The notes beneath the pieces are model-generated. The model saw nothing but the letters and a program-made list of their open reading frames with translations. It searched no databases and was not told the DNA's origin. Source: Lachnospiraceae bacterium (GTDB lineage Bacteria > Bacillota > Clostridia > Lachnospirales > Lachnospiraceae). Taken from it: a DNA stretch of 64,000 bases. The stretch is taken from the NCBI GenBank assembly GCA_017527205.1, contig JAFXQK010000060.1, positions 1-64,000 on the forward strand. Reading direction: 5' to 3'. The position numbers and the translations under genes were made by a program. Positions 8,015 through 16,822 of the stretch are shown piece after piece. How positions within the stretch are numbered: the first letter of the stretch is position 1; each line of letters opens with the position of its first letter.

Positions 8015-8587
8015 ATGCCTGTACTTATGGAACTATTTGTAACCTTTACCAAGATTGGCTTATTTACCTTCGGTGGAGGATATGCAATGCTCTCGATTAT
8101 TGAGAATATCTGCGTAGAATCAAAAAATTGGATCACACATGACGAAATGATGAATATTATGGTGATCGCCGAGTCAACGCCGGGACCGATAGCGATTAAT
8201 TGTGCTACGTACGTAGGTTACAAGAAAGGTAAGCTTCCAGGCGCAATTCTTGCGACGCTTGGAGTGGCTATACCTTCGTTCATTATTATCTTTGCCATAT
8301 CCATGTTTTTGGAAGGATTCTTAGAAATTACGTGGGTTGCGCGCGCATTTCAGGGTATCAAGATGGCAGTAGGGATATTGATCCTCGATGCGGCGCTAAA
8401 GATGATTAAAAAGATGAAAATGAAACCGTTGCAAATGGGAATTCTTTTGGCTTCTTTTTTCATTATAATGCTTACAAACGTGCTGAAGTTGCACTTATCA
8501 TCGATCGTGGTGATGCTTACGGCGGTGCTTGTCAGCGTCGCCTTCTTTCTTGTGGAAAAAGGACACGGAAAGGAGGGGCAGGCGTGA
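8015..8587 (+). CDS. Chromate transporter family, first half protein
   Basis: A 190-residue membrane protein of the CHR family, the short-chain type in which two single-domain proteins together replace one long ChrA. Seen: an FGGGYAML helix near the N-terminus, the family signature ESTPGPIAINCATYVGYK, and about five hydrophobic segments. ATG at 8015 is 7-8 bases after GGAAGGAG; an upstream extension lacks a ribosome site. Many Clostridia carry such pairs without chromate resistance, so the true anion is uncertain. It overlaps the next gene by four bases (GTGA), as expected for two subunits made in equal amount. Confidence 0.85.
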   Translation: MPVLMELFVTFTKIGLFTFGGGYAMLSIIENICVESKNWITHDEMMNIMVIAESTPGPIAINCATYVGYKKGKLPGAILATLGVAIPSFIIIFAISMFLEGFLEITWVARAFQGIKMAVGILILDAALKMIKKMKMKPLQMGILLASFFIIMLTNVLKLHLSSIVVMLTAVLVSVAFFLVEKGHGKEGQA

Positions 8588-9135
8588 TATATTTAGATCT
8601 TTTGATTGGATTTTTGGAAGTAGGACTGTTTTCCTTTGGCGGAGCATATGCTGCGATACCGCTTATCAGAGACGTAGTGTTGGCGCACAAATGGCTTGAC
8701 GATGAGATGCTCTCTTACATGATAGCTGTGAGTGAAAGCACCCCCGGTCCTATTATGGTGAATCTTGCCACTTACGTAGGCAGTAATAAGGGTGGCTTGC
8801 CGGGAGCAGTGATTTCCACGACGGCAGTCATGCTTCCTGCGTTTCTTATTATTCTTTTCATAATGGTACTCGCGAAGAGTCTTCTTAAGAATCCATACGT
8901 CCAGGCAATTCTTGGAGGGCTTAAACCTTGCGTGATCGGCATAATTTTGGCAACCGGCGTCTATATGATTCTCGGAAATTGCTATGTAGAAACCGAGAGC
9001 AGGGTTGATATTACCGCAGTACTCATGACTTGCGGTCTTGCAGTGATATATTTTGGTTCAAGAAAGTTTATCAAAAAAGGTCTGTCACCTATCGGACTTA
9101 TTTGTCTGGCGGCCGTGGTTGGAATGGCTGTTTAA
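8584..9135 (+). CDS. Chromate transporter family, second half protein
   Basis: A 183-residue membrane protein that starts with GTG at 8584 inside the stop of the preceding subunit. It repeats the family pattern: FSFGGAYAAIPLI near the start, ESTPGPIMVNLATYVGSN, then hydrophobic helices. The two proteins probably form an antiparallel heterodimer, the accepted model for short-chain CHR pairs. It is presumably an anion (chromate or sulfate-like) transporter. The next gene starts 88 bases later with its own ribosome site and different function. Confidence 0.85.
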   Translation: MIYLDLLIGFLEVGLFSFGGAYAAIPLIRDVVLAHKWLDDEMLSYMIAVSESTPGPIMVNLATYVGSNKGGLPGAVISTTAVMLPAFLIILFIMVLAKSLLKNPYVQAILGGLKPCVIGIILATGVYMILGNCYVETESRVDITAVLMTCGLAVIYFGSRKFIKKGLSPIGLICLAAVVGMAV

Positions 9136-9223
9136 TTTTAACCATGCCATCGTTTCAGTGCCGCATCAAGAATGATTGGGAAAGGTTAACTTCCAGCGAG
9201 GTTTGCGATTGGAGGAACGCTTT

Positions 9224-10336
9224 ATGAAATATAGTTTTATAAAAAATGGCATAACATCCTTTGTATTGTTAGCGGCGGTCTTTTTATCGTCGTGCTCTAT
9301 GGCATCTTCCAGGATTGCATCTGACGAGGGGAAAGTTTCGACAGACTCGGAAGGAGAGGCGAAAACAGGTTCGGCGTCAACGGATTTTGTAAGCAGTGCC
9401 GTGGATTTTAACCATGAATTAGATCAGTATAAGCCTAAAAAGGATCGTTATAATTTCTATTTTACGTACAAGACGGTTCATCCCTGGTGGGATGCGGTGG
9501 CTCTGGGCATGGAAGATGCTCAGAGACAATATCTTGAAAGGGGCATTACGATCACATATGAGTACATGGCTCCGGACGTGGCATCCGCTGAGGATCAGAA
9601 GAAGAGATTGTTTGCGGCGAAAGCGGGGGATTTTGACGTGATTGGGGTTGACGTTGCTGATGATGCAATTATTTCCCCGATCCTTGACGAGATGGTGGAT
9701 TCTGGAATCAAGGTCATGACCTTTTCAAGCTCTGACGCCGCCTCAGGGTGCAAGAGAATTGCATATGTAGGGAATACGCATAACTATGAAGACGGTAAGG
9801 ACCTGACGGAAGCTCTATGTAAGAAGCTTGGATACAAGGGTAAGGTTGCAATCCTGGTGGGAAGCGTTGGCGCACCGTGCCATGAAGACAGGGCAAAGGG
9901 TGCAAAGGCTACCATTGCCGAATATCCGGATATGGAAATCGTCGCAACGGAATATGACATGGACTCCGTTGATCTTGCTTATGATCTGACCATGAAGATT
10001 CTTAACGATTATCCCAATCTTGACGGAATTATCTGCTGTAACATGAGCAATCCCGTAGGCGCTGCCAGAGCAATCACTGAAAGAGGCAGCAATACGGTCA
10101 TCGTAGGTATGGATCATGACCAAGAGGCGCTACATTATCTGAAAGATGGAACGATCTATTGCCTTGGCGTGCAAGACTGTTATTCAATCGGCTTTGATAC
10201 TATTCAGACTGCGGTTAAGATAGCAGACGGTAACAAGCCTGGCGTACTGTTTCAAGAAAAAACAGATGAGGCTACAACGGTAATATATCAGGATGATGCA
10301 TCCATCATGCTTGATATTTTATATGGTGATGATTAA
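9224..10336 (+). CDS. Sugar-binding lipoprotein (RbsB-like), paired with a diguanylate cyclase
   Basis: A 370-residue lipoprotein. ATG at 9224 follows GGAGG; the signal peptide ends in the lipobox LSSC (Cys at about 25). The body is a type 1 periplasmic-binding fold: KDRYNFYFTYKTVHPWWDAVALGMEDA, DVIGVDVADD, GYKGKVAILVGSVGAP, LDGIICCNMSNPVGAARA and VIVGMDHDQEALHYL. There is no transporter gene next to it; its stop overlaps the start of a membrane diguanylate cyclase by one base (TAATG). That suggests it works as a ligand-presenting co-receptor for the cyclase rather than as a transport component, similar in logic to binding-protein-dependent chemoreceptors. The ligand is unknown. Confidence 0.8.
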   Translation: MKYSFIKNGITSFVLLAAVFLSSCSMASSRIASDEGKVSTDSEGEAKTGSASTDFVSSAVDFNHELDQYKPKKDRYNFYFTYKTVHPWWDAVALGMEDAQRQYLERGITITYEYMAPDVASAEDQKKRLFAAKAGDFDVIGVDVADDAIISPILDEMVDSGIKVMTFSSSDAASGCKRIAYVGNTHNYEDGKDLTEALCKKLGYKGKVAILVGSVGAPCHEDRAKGAKATIAEYPDMEIVATEYDMDSVDLAYDLTMKILNDYPNLDGIICCNMSNPVGAARAITERGSNTVIVGMDHDQEALHYLKDGTIYCLGVQDCYSIGFDTIQTAVKIADGNKPGVLFQEKTDEATTVIYQDDASIMLDILYGDD

Positions 10337-11829
10337 TGAAAAAACAAATTACAAGAAAAACATTTATTGTAACGGCAGTTGTTGGTGGCATCGTATTGAT
10401 GGCGCTGGTGATTATTAATGCGATCGTGTCTGCAAGACAGACCACGACGGCCACGAATGAGGCCGTTGCCGAGGTGAGTTCGTTTTATCTGGAGGCAATG
10501 GCAGATCGGCGCGCAAAAACGATTACGAATCTGATCAACAAAAATTTCTACCAGATGGAAATCGCCGTTGACTATATCAGTAACGAGGGGATTGAATCAG
10601 AAGAAGAACTTCGAAATGCGATCGGGGACATCAAAAGGCTGCTGTCGCTTGATCGATTTGCGCTTGTGGATAAAGACAAGATTGTTCATACGCAGTATAC
10701 AACCTATGCCGGTGGAAGTCGCCATGCCTTTCTTTCCGGTGAAATGACGGGTCATCGAAGCGTCAGTACGGTTTCGATATATGGTTCTTCCAAGCAGCTT
10801 TGTCTGGCTTCGCCCATGGATGAACTAACGATTGACGGAAAACAGTACGTCGCATGTTTTGTCCAGATTGACGTGGGAGAAATCATTGATTTGCTGGCTT
10901 TTGATGATAACAGAACATATTTCGGCCTTTACGGGAAAAAAGGCGAAAACCTCTCTGGCACTAAATTGGGAGCTTTTGTTTCCACACATAATCTTTTTGA
11001 GGCATTACAGGGAATTGTCCCCGAGGATACCTGGACGGAAAACCGTGATAACTTTTTGAAGGCCATGGATGGAATCATCTCCTTTAACGTAAATGGCATG
11101 GAAGAGACATTATGCTATGTTCCCATAGAGGATACAGATTGGATGATGGTGGTTCTGATTCGTGAGAGCGATATTCAGGACAGGATTCGTAGCATAAGTG
11201 AGAAAAGCCTTTTAATGAGTAAAAGGCAGATTGCGTTCACGCTGGGCTTTTCTGCCTTATTTTTCCTTGTCCTGTTATATATGTCGAAAGCCCTGGCACA
11301 AAAGGATCTGGAGGTCGAAAAGAAAAATGCCCAAAATTTCCGCAATATGGCTAATACAGATTCGATGACGGGCGTAAGAAACAAACACGCATATTCAGAG
11401 ATGGAGGCACATCTTAACGCTAGGATCAGACAAAATGAAATTGATAAACTGGCTATAGTCGTGTGTGACATAAATGGGCTTAAGATTGTCAATGACACCA
11501 TGGGGCATGCTGCCGGAGACAGGCTGATCAAGGAAGCCTGTTCCCTGATCTGCGAGTATTTTACGCATGGTGCCGTCTATAGAATCGGCGGAGATGAGTT
11601 TGTGGTCATTCTTCAGGAGAAAGGCTTTGATTCCTTAAAGGACGTAATCACCGAGATCAATCATGTGATAGAGGAAAACGTCAAAAAGAAAAAAGCAGTG
11701 GTTTCTATCGGTTATTCAGAATTGACGCCTGATGATCAATTGGTTCGTGACGTGTTTGAAAGAGCGGATCAGATGATGTACCAGCGTAAGCTGCAGCTAA
11801 AACAAATGGGAGCGCCAACAAGAGCGTAA
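10336..11829 (+). CDS. Membrane diguanylate cyclase with extracytoplasmic sensor
   Basis: This 497-residue protein has membrane segments at about 10-33 and 298-318. Between them is a sensor of about 260 residues that looks like a Cache-type domain (long first helix, then alternating strands). The cytoplasmic part starts with NTDSMTGVRNKHAY and contains an intact GGDEF signature at 418-422 (RIGGDEFVVIL), so it should make cyclic di-GMP from GTP. No RxxD inhibitory site stands five residues before the signature (the sequence there is EYFTHGAVY), so product inhibition at that site is not expected. It overlaps the preceding binding-protein gene by one base, so the two are translationally coupled. 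Confidence 0.88.
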   Translation: MKKQITRKTFIVTAVVGGIVLMALVIINAIVSARQTTTATNEAVAEVSSFYLEAMADRRAKTITNLINKNFYQMEIAVDYISNEGIESEEELRNAIGDIKRLLSLDRFALVDKDKIVHTQYTTYAGGSRHAFLSGEMTGHRSVSTVSIYGSSKQLCLASPMDELTIDGKQYVACFVQIDVGEIIDLLAFDDNRTYFGLYGKKGENLSGTKLGAFVSTHNLFEALQGIVPEDTWTENRDNFLKAMDGIISFNVNGMEETLCYVPIEDTDWMMVVLIRESDIQDRIRSISEKSLLMSKRQIAFTLGFSALFFLVLLYMSKALAQKDLEVEKKNAQNFRNMANTDSMTGVRNKHAYSEMEAHLNARIRQNEIDKLAIVVCDINGLKIVNDTMGHAAGDRLIKEACSLICEYFTHGAVYRIGGDEFVVILQEKGFDSLKDVITEINHVIEENVKKKKAVVSIGYSELTPDDQLVRDVFERADQMMYQRKLQLKQMGAPTRA

Positions 11830-11897
11830 CTGCGTTGAGGGAAAGCGTCATGGCGGCAGGGGAACGGGCTGTTTTATGAAAACTTAGGGGGGCATGT

Positions 11898-12875
11898 ATG
11901 CGGAGGCAGTTGAAGCATTTTATGGTTATTTGCATGGCGCTTGTTGTCGTGCTGGCTGGCGGGTGCGGAAAAGGGACGGAGCAGGGATCACCTGAGCTTT
12001 TGCTGGGGTTCAGTCAGATTGGCGCAGAGAGCGCATGGCGCATTGGCAATACGCATGACATAGAGGAGCAAGCGGAAAAATACAGCATTAGCCTGATGCT
12101 TGAAAATGCAAATCAAAAGCAGGAGAATCAAATCGCCGCGATTCGGCGTTTTATTGCATATAAGGTGGATGTTATCGCTTTTTCTCCAATTGTGGAGGAT
12201 GGCTGGGATAATGTGCTGACGGAGGCAAAAAATGCCGGAATTCCCGTAATCTTGGTGGACCGGGACATAAGCACGGAACAAGAAGGACTTACGACCTGTG
12301 TGATCGGAGCGGATTTTTACAAGGAAGGCGTCATGGCGGCGGAGTATCTGCTCCGTAAGATTGACGGACTTGGCTTAGAACACGTAAATATCGTCGAGAT
12401 CACTGGCACGGAAAATTCCACGCCCATGAGACAAAGGCAGGCGGGATTTATGGATACGATCGTTGAGGATGAACGCATCAACATTCTGGAGAGTATTGAC
12501 GGAGATTTCTTGAAAAGCCGCGGCGCTGAGTGTATGCGATTTTTGCTGGAGACCTACGGGGAATCAATTGACGTTGTATTCAGCCATAACGATGAAATGA
12601 CGCTGGGTGCCATTCCTGAGATTGAAAAGGCGGGTTTTGTTCCGGGAAAGGACATGATCATCATTTCCATCGATGCCGGACAGAAAGCGATTGACGTCTT
12701 AAAAGAAGGAAAGATTAATTGCGTTGTGGAGTGCACGCCGAAGCTCGGCAAGGAGTTAATGGAAACGGCATTGAAATTAAAAGCGGGTAAAGCCGTTGAT
12801 CCCGTGATTCATCCCGTCGAGCAAGTGTTCAGCGATGAACAGGATCCTGCCAACATTGAACCTAGAGGCTATTGA
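11898..12875 (+). CDS. YtfQ-like sugar-binding lipoprotein (sensor partner)
   Basis: A 325-residue lipoprotein with lipobox AGGC (Cys at about 23). It has the YtfQ-type features: GFSQIGAESAWRIGNT at the first strand, the NQKQENQIAAIRRFI helix, SPIVEDGWDNVLTEAK, VDRDIS, and SHNDEMTLGAI. YtfQ binds galactofuranose in enterics. The gene sits directly before a histidine kinase (6 bases) and well before the transport genes, which have their own binding protein at 15737. It therefore probably presents the sugar to the kinase. ATG at 11898 after GGGGGG; an ATG at 11894 is out of frame. Confidence 0.85.
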   Translation: MRRQLKHFMVICMALVVVLAGGCGKGTEQGSPELLLGFSQIGAESAWRIGNTHDIEEQAEKYSISLMLENANQKQENQIAAIRRFIAYKVDVIAFSPIVEDGWDNVLTEAKNAGIPVILVDRDISTEQEGLTTCVIGADFYKEGVMAAEYLLRKIDGLGLEHVNIVEITGTENSTPMRQRQAGFMDTIVEDERINILESIDGDFLKSRGAECMRFLLETYGESIDVVFSHNDEMTLGAIPEIEKAGFVPGKDMIIISIDAGQKAIDVLKEGKINCVVECTPKLGKELMETALKLKAGKAVDPVIHPVEQVFSDEQDPANIEPRGY

Positions 12876-12881
12876 GATAAT

Positions 12882-14354
12882 ATGAATGGACAAGTAAAAA
12901 ACGAAAAAAGCATTCTTGGACAAATCAATGACCTCAGTCACAGACTGGTTTTGATGCTGGTATTTCCGATCATTATCAGCTTAGTACTCATGCTGTTTTA
13001 TGCGTGGAAGTATCATAGCTCCATCGTTAGAATGGAGACGATCACAAACCTAAAAAAGGTGGTTGCCGAGGAAATTCCCGGGAGCGCGTGGAATATTGTC
13101 AGCGGACAGGATACGGTTCAAAGCAGCGGGATTTACGCGAAGATCCATGAAGTGAATGACACGATAGAAATGATTACTGAGAAAACAGGGCAGGAAAACA
13201 GATTATCGTTGATCGTGGCAAGCAGGACAATGGAGACACTGGAGAACTACGTCGATCACATACGCGACAACATAGAAGAGCAGGTGCCAGTGGTGAAAAA
13301 CGAGGAGGTCCTTGTCGAGGTCAGGGACGTTGCGGCATTGGTTGACAGCATGCTGAACGAATACATTGCGCAGGAGATTACGTCGACTGCGAGTATGAGC
13401 ATGAGTCTTGGGGTGGTCATCATTGTGACGGCGATTGCAGAGATCTTGATCGTGGTTGCAGCATGGTTAGTTCGAAATAAGGCCGTGAAGTCCACGGCCC
13501 AATTTGTCAGACAGCCCATTGAGCGCCTTGAAGTAGTGGCGGCACAATTGGCGGAAGGTACGCTGGATGCCAGGCTTACCGATACGGAGGTGACGGAGTT
13601 AAGAAACCTGACAATGCAGGTCAACACCATGGCAAATCGTTTGGAAGAGATGATGGAGAAAAGCAATCAGGATGCGAGAAAGCTTCGCAAAGCAGAACTC
13701 AGAACGCTGCAGGCTCAGATCAATCCGCATTTCCTTTACAATACGCTTGATGCCATCGTTTGGAAGGCAGAGGCAGGAGAGAAGGACGAGGTCATCCAGC
13801 TGACCAGTGCATTGAGCGATTTCTTCCGCATCAGTCTCTCATCAGGTGCGGATTGGATTCCGATCAGTCAGGAGAAAAAGCACATAGAAGGCTATCTAAA
13901 GATACAGCAGACAAGATATCGCGACATAATGCGTTATGAAATTGACATACCAGATGAGATCGGTCATCTTTACATTTTAAAATTACTATTACAGCCTTTG
14001 GTTGAAAACGCGCTTTATCACGGAATCAAGATCAAACGCGGAGGCGGCACAATCAAGGTGTCCGGGCGGATGGAGGATGGCTATCTGATATTTGGCGTTA
14101 AAGATACGGGTCTTGGAATGACGAAGGAACAGTTGGAGGATTTAAACGAACGAATGAAAAAGGGACAGCCTGTTGTCAAAGAGGACGGGGGTGGGTTCGG
14201 ACTTGTCAACGTCAATATGCGCATTCGTTTGTATTATAACCAACAGGACGGATTAAACATTGCAAGTAATGCAGATGGCACGGAGGTTAGCTTTAGGGTG
14301 CCTTGCAGGACAAGAGAGGAGATTTTTGAGCATGAAAGTGTTTCTGGCGGATGA
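12882..14354 (+). CDS. LytS/YesM-type sensor histidine kinase
   Basis: A 490-residue kinase. Membrane segments at about 20-42 and 170-195 enclose a 125-residue helical sensor. A HAMP linker follows (RQPIERLEVVAAQLAEGTLDARL), then the His_kinase block AQINPHFLYNTLDAIVWKA with phospho-acceptor His283, then the ATPase domain (LLLQPLVENALYHGI, KDTGLGM, GGGFGLVNVNMRIRL). This class typically pairs with AraC-type response regulators and controls sugar uptake. The regulator gene overlaps its last 23 bases. Upstream is a YtfQ-like binding protein, so the sensed input is probably a liganded sugar-binding protein. Confidence 0.92.
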   Translation: MNGQVKNEKSILGQINDLSHRLVLMLVFPIIISLVLMLFYAWKYHSSIVRMETITNLKKVVAEEIPGSAWNIVSGQDTVQSSGIYAKIHEVNDTIEMITEKTGQENRLSLIVASRTMETLENYVDHIRDNIEEQVPVVKNEEVLVEVRDVAALVDSMLNEYIAQEITSTASMSMSLGVVIIVTAIAEILIVVAAWLVRNKAVKSTAQFVRQPIERLEVVAAQLAEGTLDARLTDTEVTELRNLTMQVNTMANRLEEMMEKSNQDARKLRKAELRTLQAQINPHFLYNTLDAIVWKAEAGEKDEVIQLTSALSDFFRISLSSGADWIPISQEKKHIEGYLKIQQTRYRDIMRYEIDIPDEIGHLYILKLLLQPLVENALYHGIKIKRGGGTIKVSGRMEDGYLIFGVKDTGLGMTKEQLEDLNERMKKGQPVVKEDGGGFGLVNVNMRIRLYYNQQDGLNIASNADGTEVSFRVPCRTREEIFEHESVSGG

Positions 14355-15588
14355 CGAGATTGTGGTCAGAGAAGGAATGCGGGAATCCTTCCCGTGGGAT
14401 GAAACTCCATATACGTTGGTTGGAGAAGCACCAGACGGAGAGATGGCACTTCCCATGATTCGCGATACCAATCCGGACATTGTGATCACGGACATTCGAA
14501 TGCCATTTATGGATGGTCTGGAGCTATGTAGAATGCTCCGTCTTCAAATGCCCTGGATCGGGATTATTGTATTAAGTGGCTATGATGAATTTGAATATGC
14601 TCGTAAGTGTATCCAGCTCGGCGTCAGAGAATATCTCTTAAAACCCATTAACGCCATGGAATTGCGTGCTGTTTTGGACAAGGTTAGTCTGCAATTACAG
14701 GAGGAGCGCAAGGCAATCGAGCATGCGGCCAGTCTGCGCGCGCGCATGGAAAATGGCGGAAAGTTCCTCAAGGAAAAGCTCATTGGATCCCTGTTCGCGG
14801 AGGAAGCGGCAGAGGAAGATGCATTTAATGTTTTGAAACAGTTAAGCTCCATGGGATGTCCGGTTCCGGCACCATATTACGTGGTGATTGACGCGGCTTT
14901 TTCACCGACGGGTACCGGGCAGGAGGCAGCAGGTGCGCTGGCGGAGACCAGTGGCGGGATCGTACATACCTCTTCCAGTAAAAATGGTACGAGATTGCTT
15001 GTTCTTGGAAAAACTGCAGAGGATGCAGAGGAACAGGCTTATGTTTTTGCTTCCTCTCTGGCGCGGGAATTGGAGCGTTCCGGATGCGATGGGATCCGAG
15101 TGGGGATCGGAGAGATTGTGAACGAGCCGGAAAAAATACTCCAAAGCTATAAGTCGGCCAGACACATCAGGCATTTGTTGGTTCAAAGAACGGAGGAGCA
15201 GCCGATCATCCTTGGCGTCAGGGAAATGGGTGAAATGAATGATGATAAGCATGTATCCTCGATGATCAGCGAGGCAAAGCTGTACATTTCTCAGAATTAT
15301 TCCAATCCGAATTTGATGCTTCAGGACGTTGCTGAAGCCGTGAACATGAGCAAGAGCCGTTTTTCTACCGTGTTTTCACAACAGAGCGGACAATCCTTTA
15401 CGGATTTTCTGATCTATTTGAGATTAAGTAAGGCCAAAGAATTGTTGCGAGGAACAGATCAGAAAAGTTTACAGATTGCCCGAGAGGTTGGCTATAATGA
15501 TGCCCACTATTTCAGTTACATTTTTAAGAAAAATACAGGCTTAACCCCGTCTGATTATCGGGCGCAATATCAAAATCAACCAGAATAA
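14332..15588 (+). CDS. AraC-type response regulator (YesN-like)
   Basis: A 418-residue protein. The receiver domain (1-120) has acidic pocket DDE at 7-9, phospho-acceptor Asp54 in VITDIRMPFMDG and Lys104 in YLLKP. A middle region of about 150 residues is of unknown fold. The C-terminal helix-turn-helix pair of the AraC family is at about 315-415 (LQDVAEAVNMSKSRFSTVF, IAREVGYNDAHYFSYIFKK, TGLTPSDYR). ATG at 14332 follows GAGAGGAGA; a longer in-frame extension to 14260 lies in the kinase gene and lacks a ribosome site. It likely activates the transporter genes that follow from 15737; repeated TCAAAATCAACC sites flank that promoter. Confidence 0.93.
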   Translation: MKVFLADDEIVVREGMRESFPWDETPYTLVGEAPDGEMALPMIRDTNPDIVITDIRMPFMDGLELCRMLRLQMPWIGIIVLSGYDEFEYARKCIQLGVREYLLKPINAMELRAVLDKVSLQLQEERKAIEHAASLRARMENGGKFLKEKLIGSLFAEEAAEEDAFNVLKQLSSMGCPVPAPYYVVIDAAFSPTGTGQEAAGALAETSGGIVHTSSSKNGTRLLVLGKTAEDAEEQAYVFASSLARELERSGCDGIRVGIGEIVNEPEKILQSYKSARHIRHLLVQRTEEQPIILGVREMGEMNDDKHVSSMISEAKLYISQNYSNPNLMLQDVAEAVNMSKSRFSTVFSQQSGQSFTDFLIYLRLSKAKELLRGTDQKSLQIAREVGYNDAHYFSYIFKKNTGLTPSDYRAQYQNQPE

Positions 15589-15658
15589 AATCAAAATGAA
15601 CTAATTTGAAAATCATGCGGGAGATATGAAATTATTTTCAACCATGTCAAAATCAACC
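15570..15658 (+). promoter_or_regulatory. Candidate operator repeats for the AraC-type regulator
   Basis: TCAAAATCAACC occurs at 15570-15581 and again, unchanged, at 15647-15658, with a partial copy AAAATCAAAATGAA at 15587-15600. The second full copy ends five bases before the -35 element of the binding-protein promoter, a usual activator position. Confidence 0.45.
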
Positions 15659-15662
15659 TTGA

Positions 15663-15691
15663 TTTACCTCCACGCCTTTATGCGATATGAT
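15663..15691 (+). promoter_or_regulatory. Probable promoter of the sugar transport genes
   Basis: TTTACC (15663-15668) and TATGAT (15686-15691), 17-base spacer, 46 bases before the binding-protein start. The poor -35 element suits an activated promoter. Confidence 0.5.
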
Positions 15692-15736
15692 ACTTTCAGA
15701 CGATGAAAGTCGGCAAAAAAAGGAGGAGGAAAGAAT

Positions 15737-16741
15737 ATGAAAAGGTTTAAGGCATTGTTGTTGGCCGGAGTACTTACGTTAAGCATGGTACTTGGCGCTT
15801 GCGGCAGCGGAAGTGGTTCTGGCGGGGGAAATGACAGTAAGGCATCTGGCGGAAATGATTCCAACAAGGTGATCAAGGTTGGCGTGGTTAATAATCCACC
15901 TTCTGAATCTGGTTATCGCGAAGCAAACGTTAAGGACATGGAGGCAGTTTTCTCCAAGGCAAACGGCTATGACCTGAAGACGTCTTACAGCTTAAAGAAT
16001 GATGATCAGCTTCAGGCGGCACAGGGATTCATAACGGAAGGCGTAGACTATCTTTTGATTTCAGCAGCAGAAACCACGGGATGGGACGAGGTTTTGAACA
16101 AGGCAAAGGAAGCCGGAATTAAGGTTTATCTCTTTGACCGTATGATCGACGTAGATGAGAGTCTCTATGAGGCAGCGGTTGTTTCAGACATGAGTAAGGA
16201 AGGCGAAACCGCAGTGAATTGGTTGCTTGAGCAGAAGCTTCCTGAATACAATGTCATTCACATTCAGGGTGCCATGGGGTCTGATGCTCAGATCGGCCGT
16301 ACTGGTGCGCTTGACGCTCAGTTCGCATCTGGCAAGATGAAGAAGGTTGTTCAGCAGACCGCTACTTGGGATGAGGCAGAAGCTAAGAAAATTGTTGAAT
16401 CCGTTATCAACAGTGGCGAAGATTTCAATGTTATCTATGCTGAAAACGATGGTATGGCAAAGGGTGCCGTTGCAGCTCTCGACGAGCACGGCATTACCCA
16501 TGGCGTAAATGGCAAGGTTATCGTTATGGGCTTTGACTGTAATAAATGGGCGCTTAGAGAGTTAAAGGCTGGCGCATGGAACTATGACGGACAGTGTTCT
16601 CCTTTCCAGGCACAGATCATCAGCGATCTGATCAAGGGCGTTACCAAGGCTTCTTCCAAGAAGATCATTAACGAGGAGAAGGGCTTTGACGCTAAGACTC
16701 TTACTGATGATGACATCAACACCTATGGTTTAGGTGAATAA
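15737..16741 (+). CDS. Sugar ABC transporter substrate-binding lipoprotein
   Basis: This 334-residue lipoprotein has lipobox LGAC (Cys at 22) and a Gly/Ser-rich spacer (GSGSGSGGGNDS) before a type 1 periplasmic-binding fold. Landmarks are KVGVVNNPPSESGYREAN, ISAAETTGWDEVLNKAKEAGI, LFDRMID, HIQGAMGSDAQIGRTGAL, IYAENDGMAKGAVAAL and VMGFDCNKWALRELKAG. Ribosome site GGAGGAGG at about 15721. It belongs to the ribose/galactofuranose-type cluster and is the transport partner of the ATPase and two permeases downstream. A hairpin before the ATPase gene should make it more abundant than the membrane parts. Confidence 0.9.
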   Translation: MKRFKALLLAGVLTLSMVLGACGSGSGSGGGNDSKASGGNDSNKVIKVGVVNNPPSESGYREANVKDMEAVFSKANGYDLKTSYSLKNDDQLQAAQGFITEGVDYLLISAAETTGWDEVLNKAKEAGIKVYLFDRMIDVDESLYEAAVVSDMSKEGETAVNWLLEQKLPEYNVIHIQGAMGSDAQIGRTGALDAQFASGKMKKVVQQTATWDEAEAKKIVESVINSGEDFNVIYAENDGMAKGAVAALDEHGITHGVNGKVIVMGFDCNKWALRELKAGAWNYDGQCSPFQAQIISDLIKGVTKASSKKIINEEKGFDAKTLTDDDINTYGLGE

Positions 16742-16760
16742 TGCATTAAGCTGACCAAAC

Positions 16761-16808
16761 GGCGCAGCTGAGCTGTACGTAAGTGGCAGCTTCAGTTGCG
16801 CCTTTTTT
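16761..16808 (+). terminator. Leaky terminator between binding protein and ATPase genes
   Basis: GGCGCAGCTGAGCTG (16761-16775) pairs with CAGCTTCAGTTGCGCC (16787-16802) with few mismatches, followed by TTTTTT. The next ribosome site begins immediately after. It would let the binding-protein mRNA accumulate while some polymerase reads on into the ATPase gene. Confidence 0.75.
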
Positions 16809-16822
16809 AGGAGGAGAAACAC

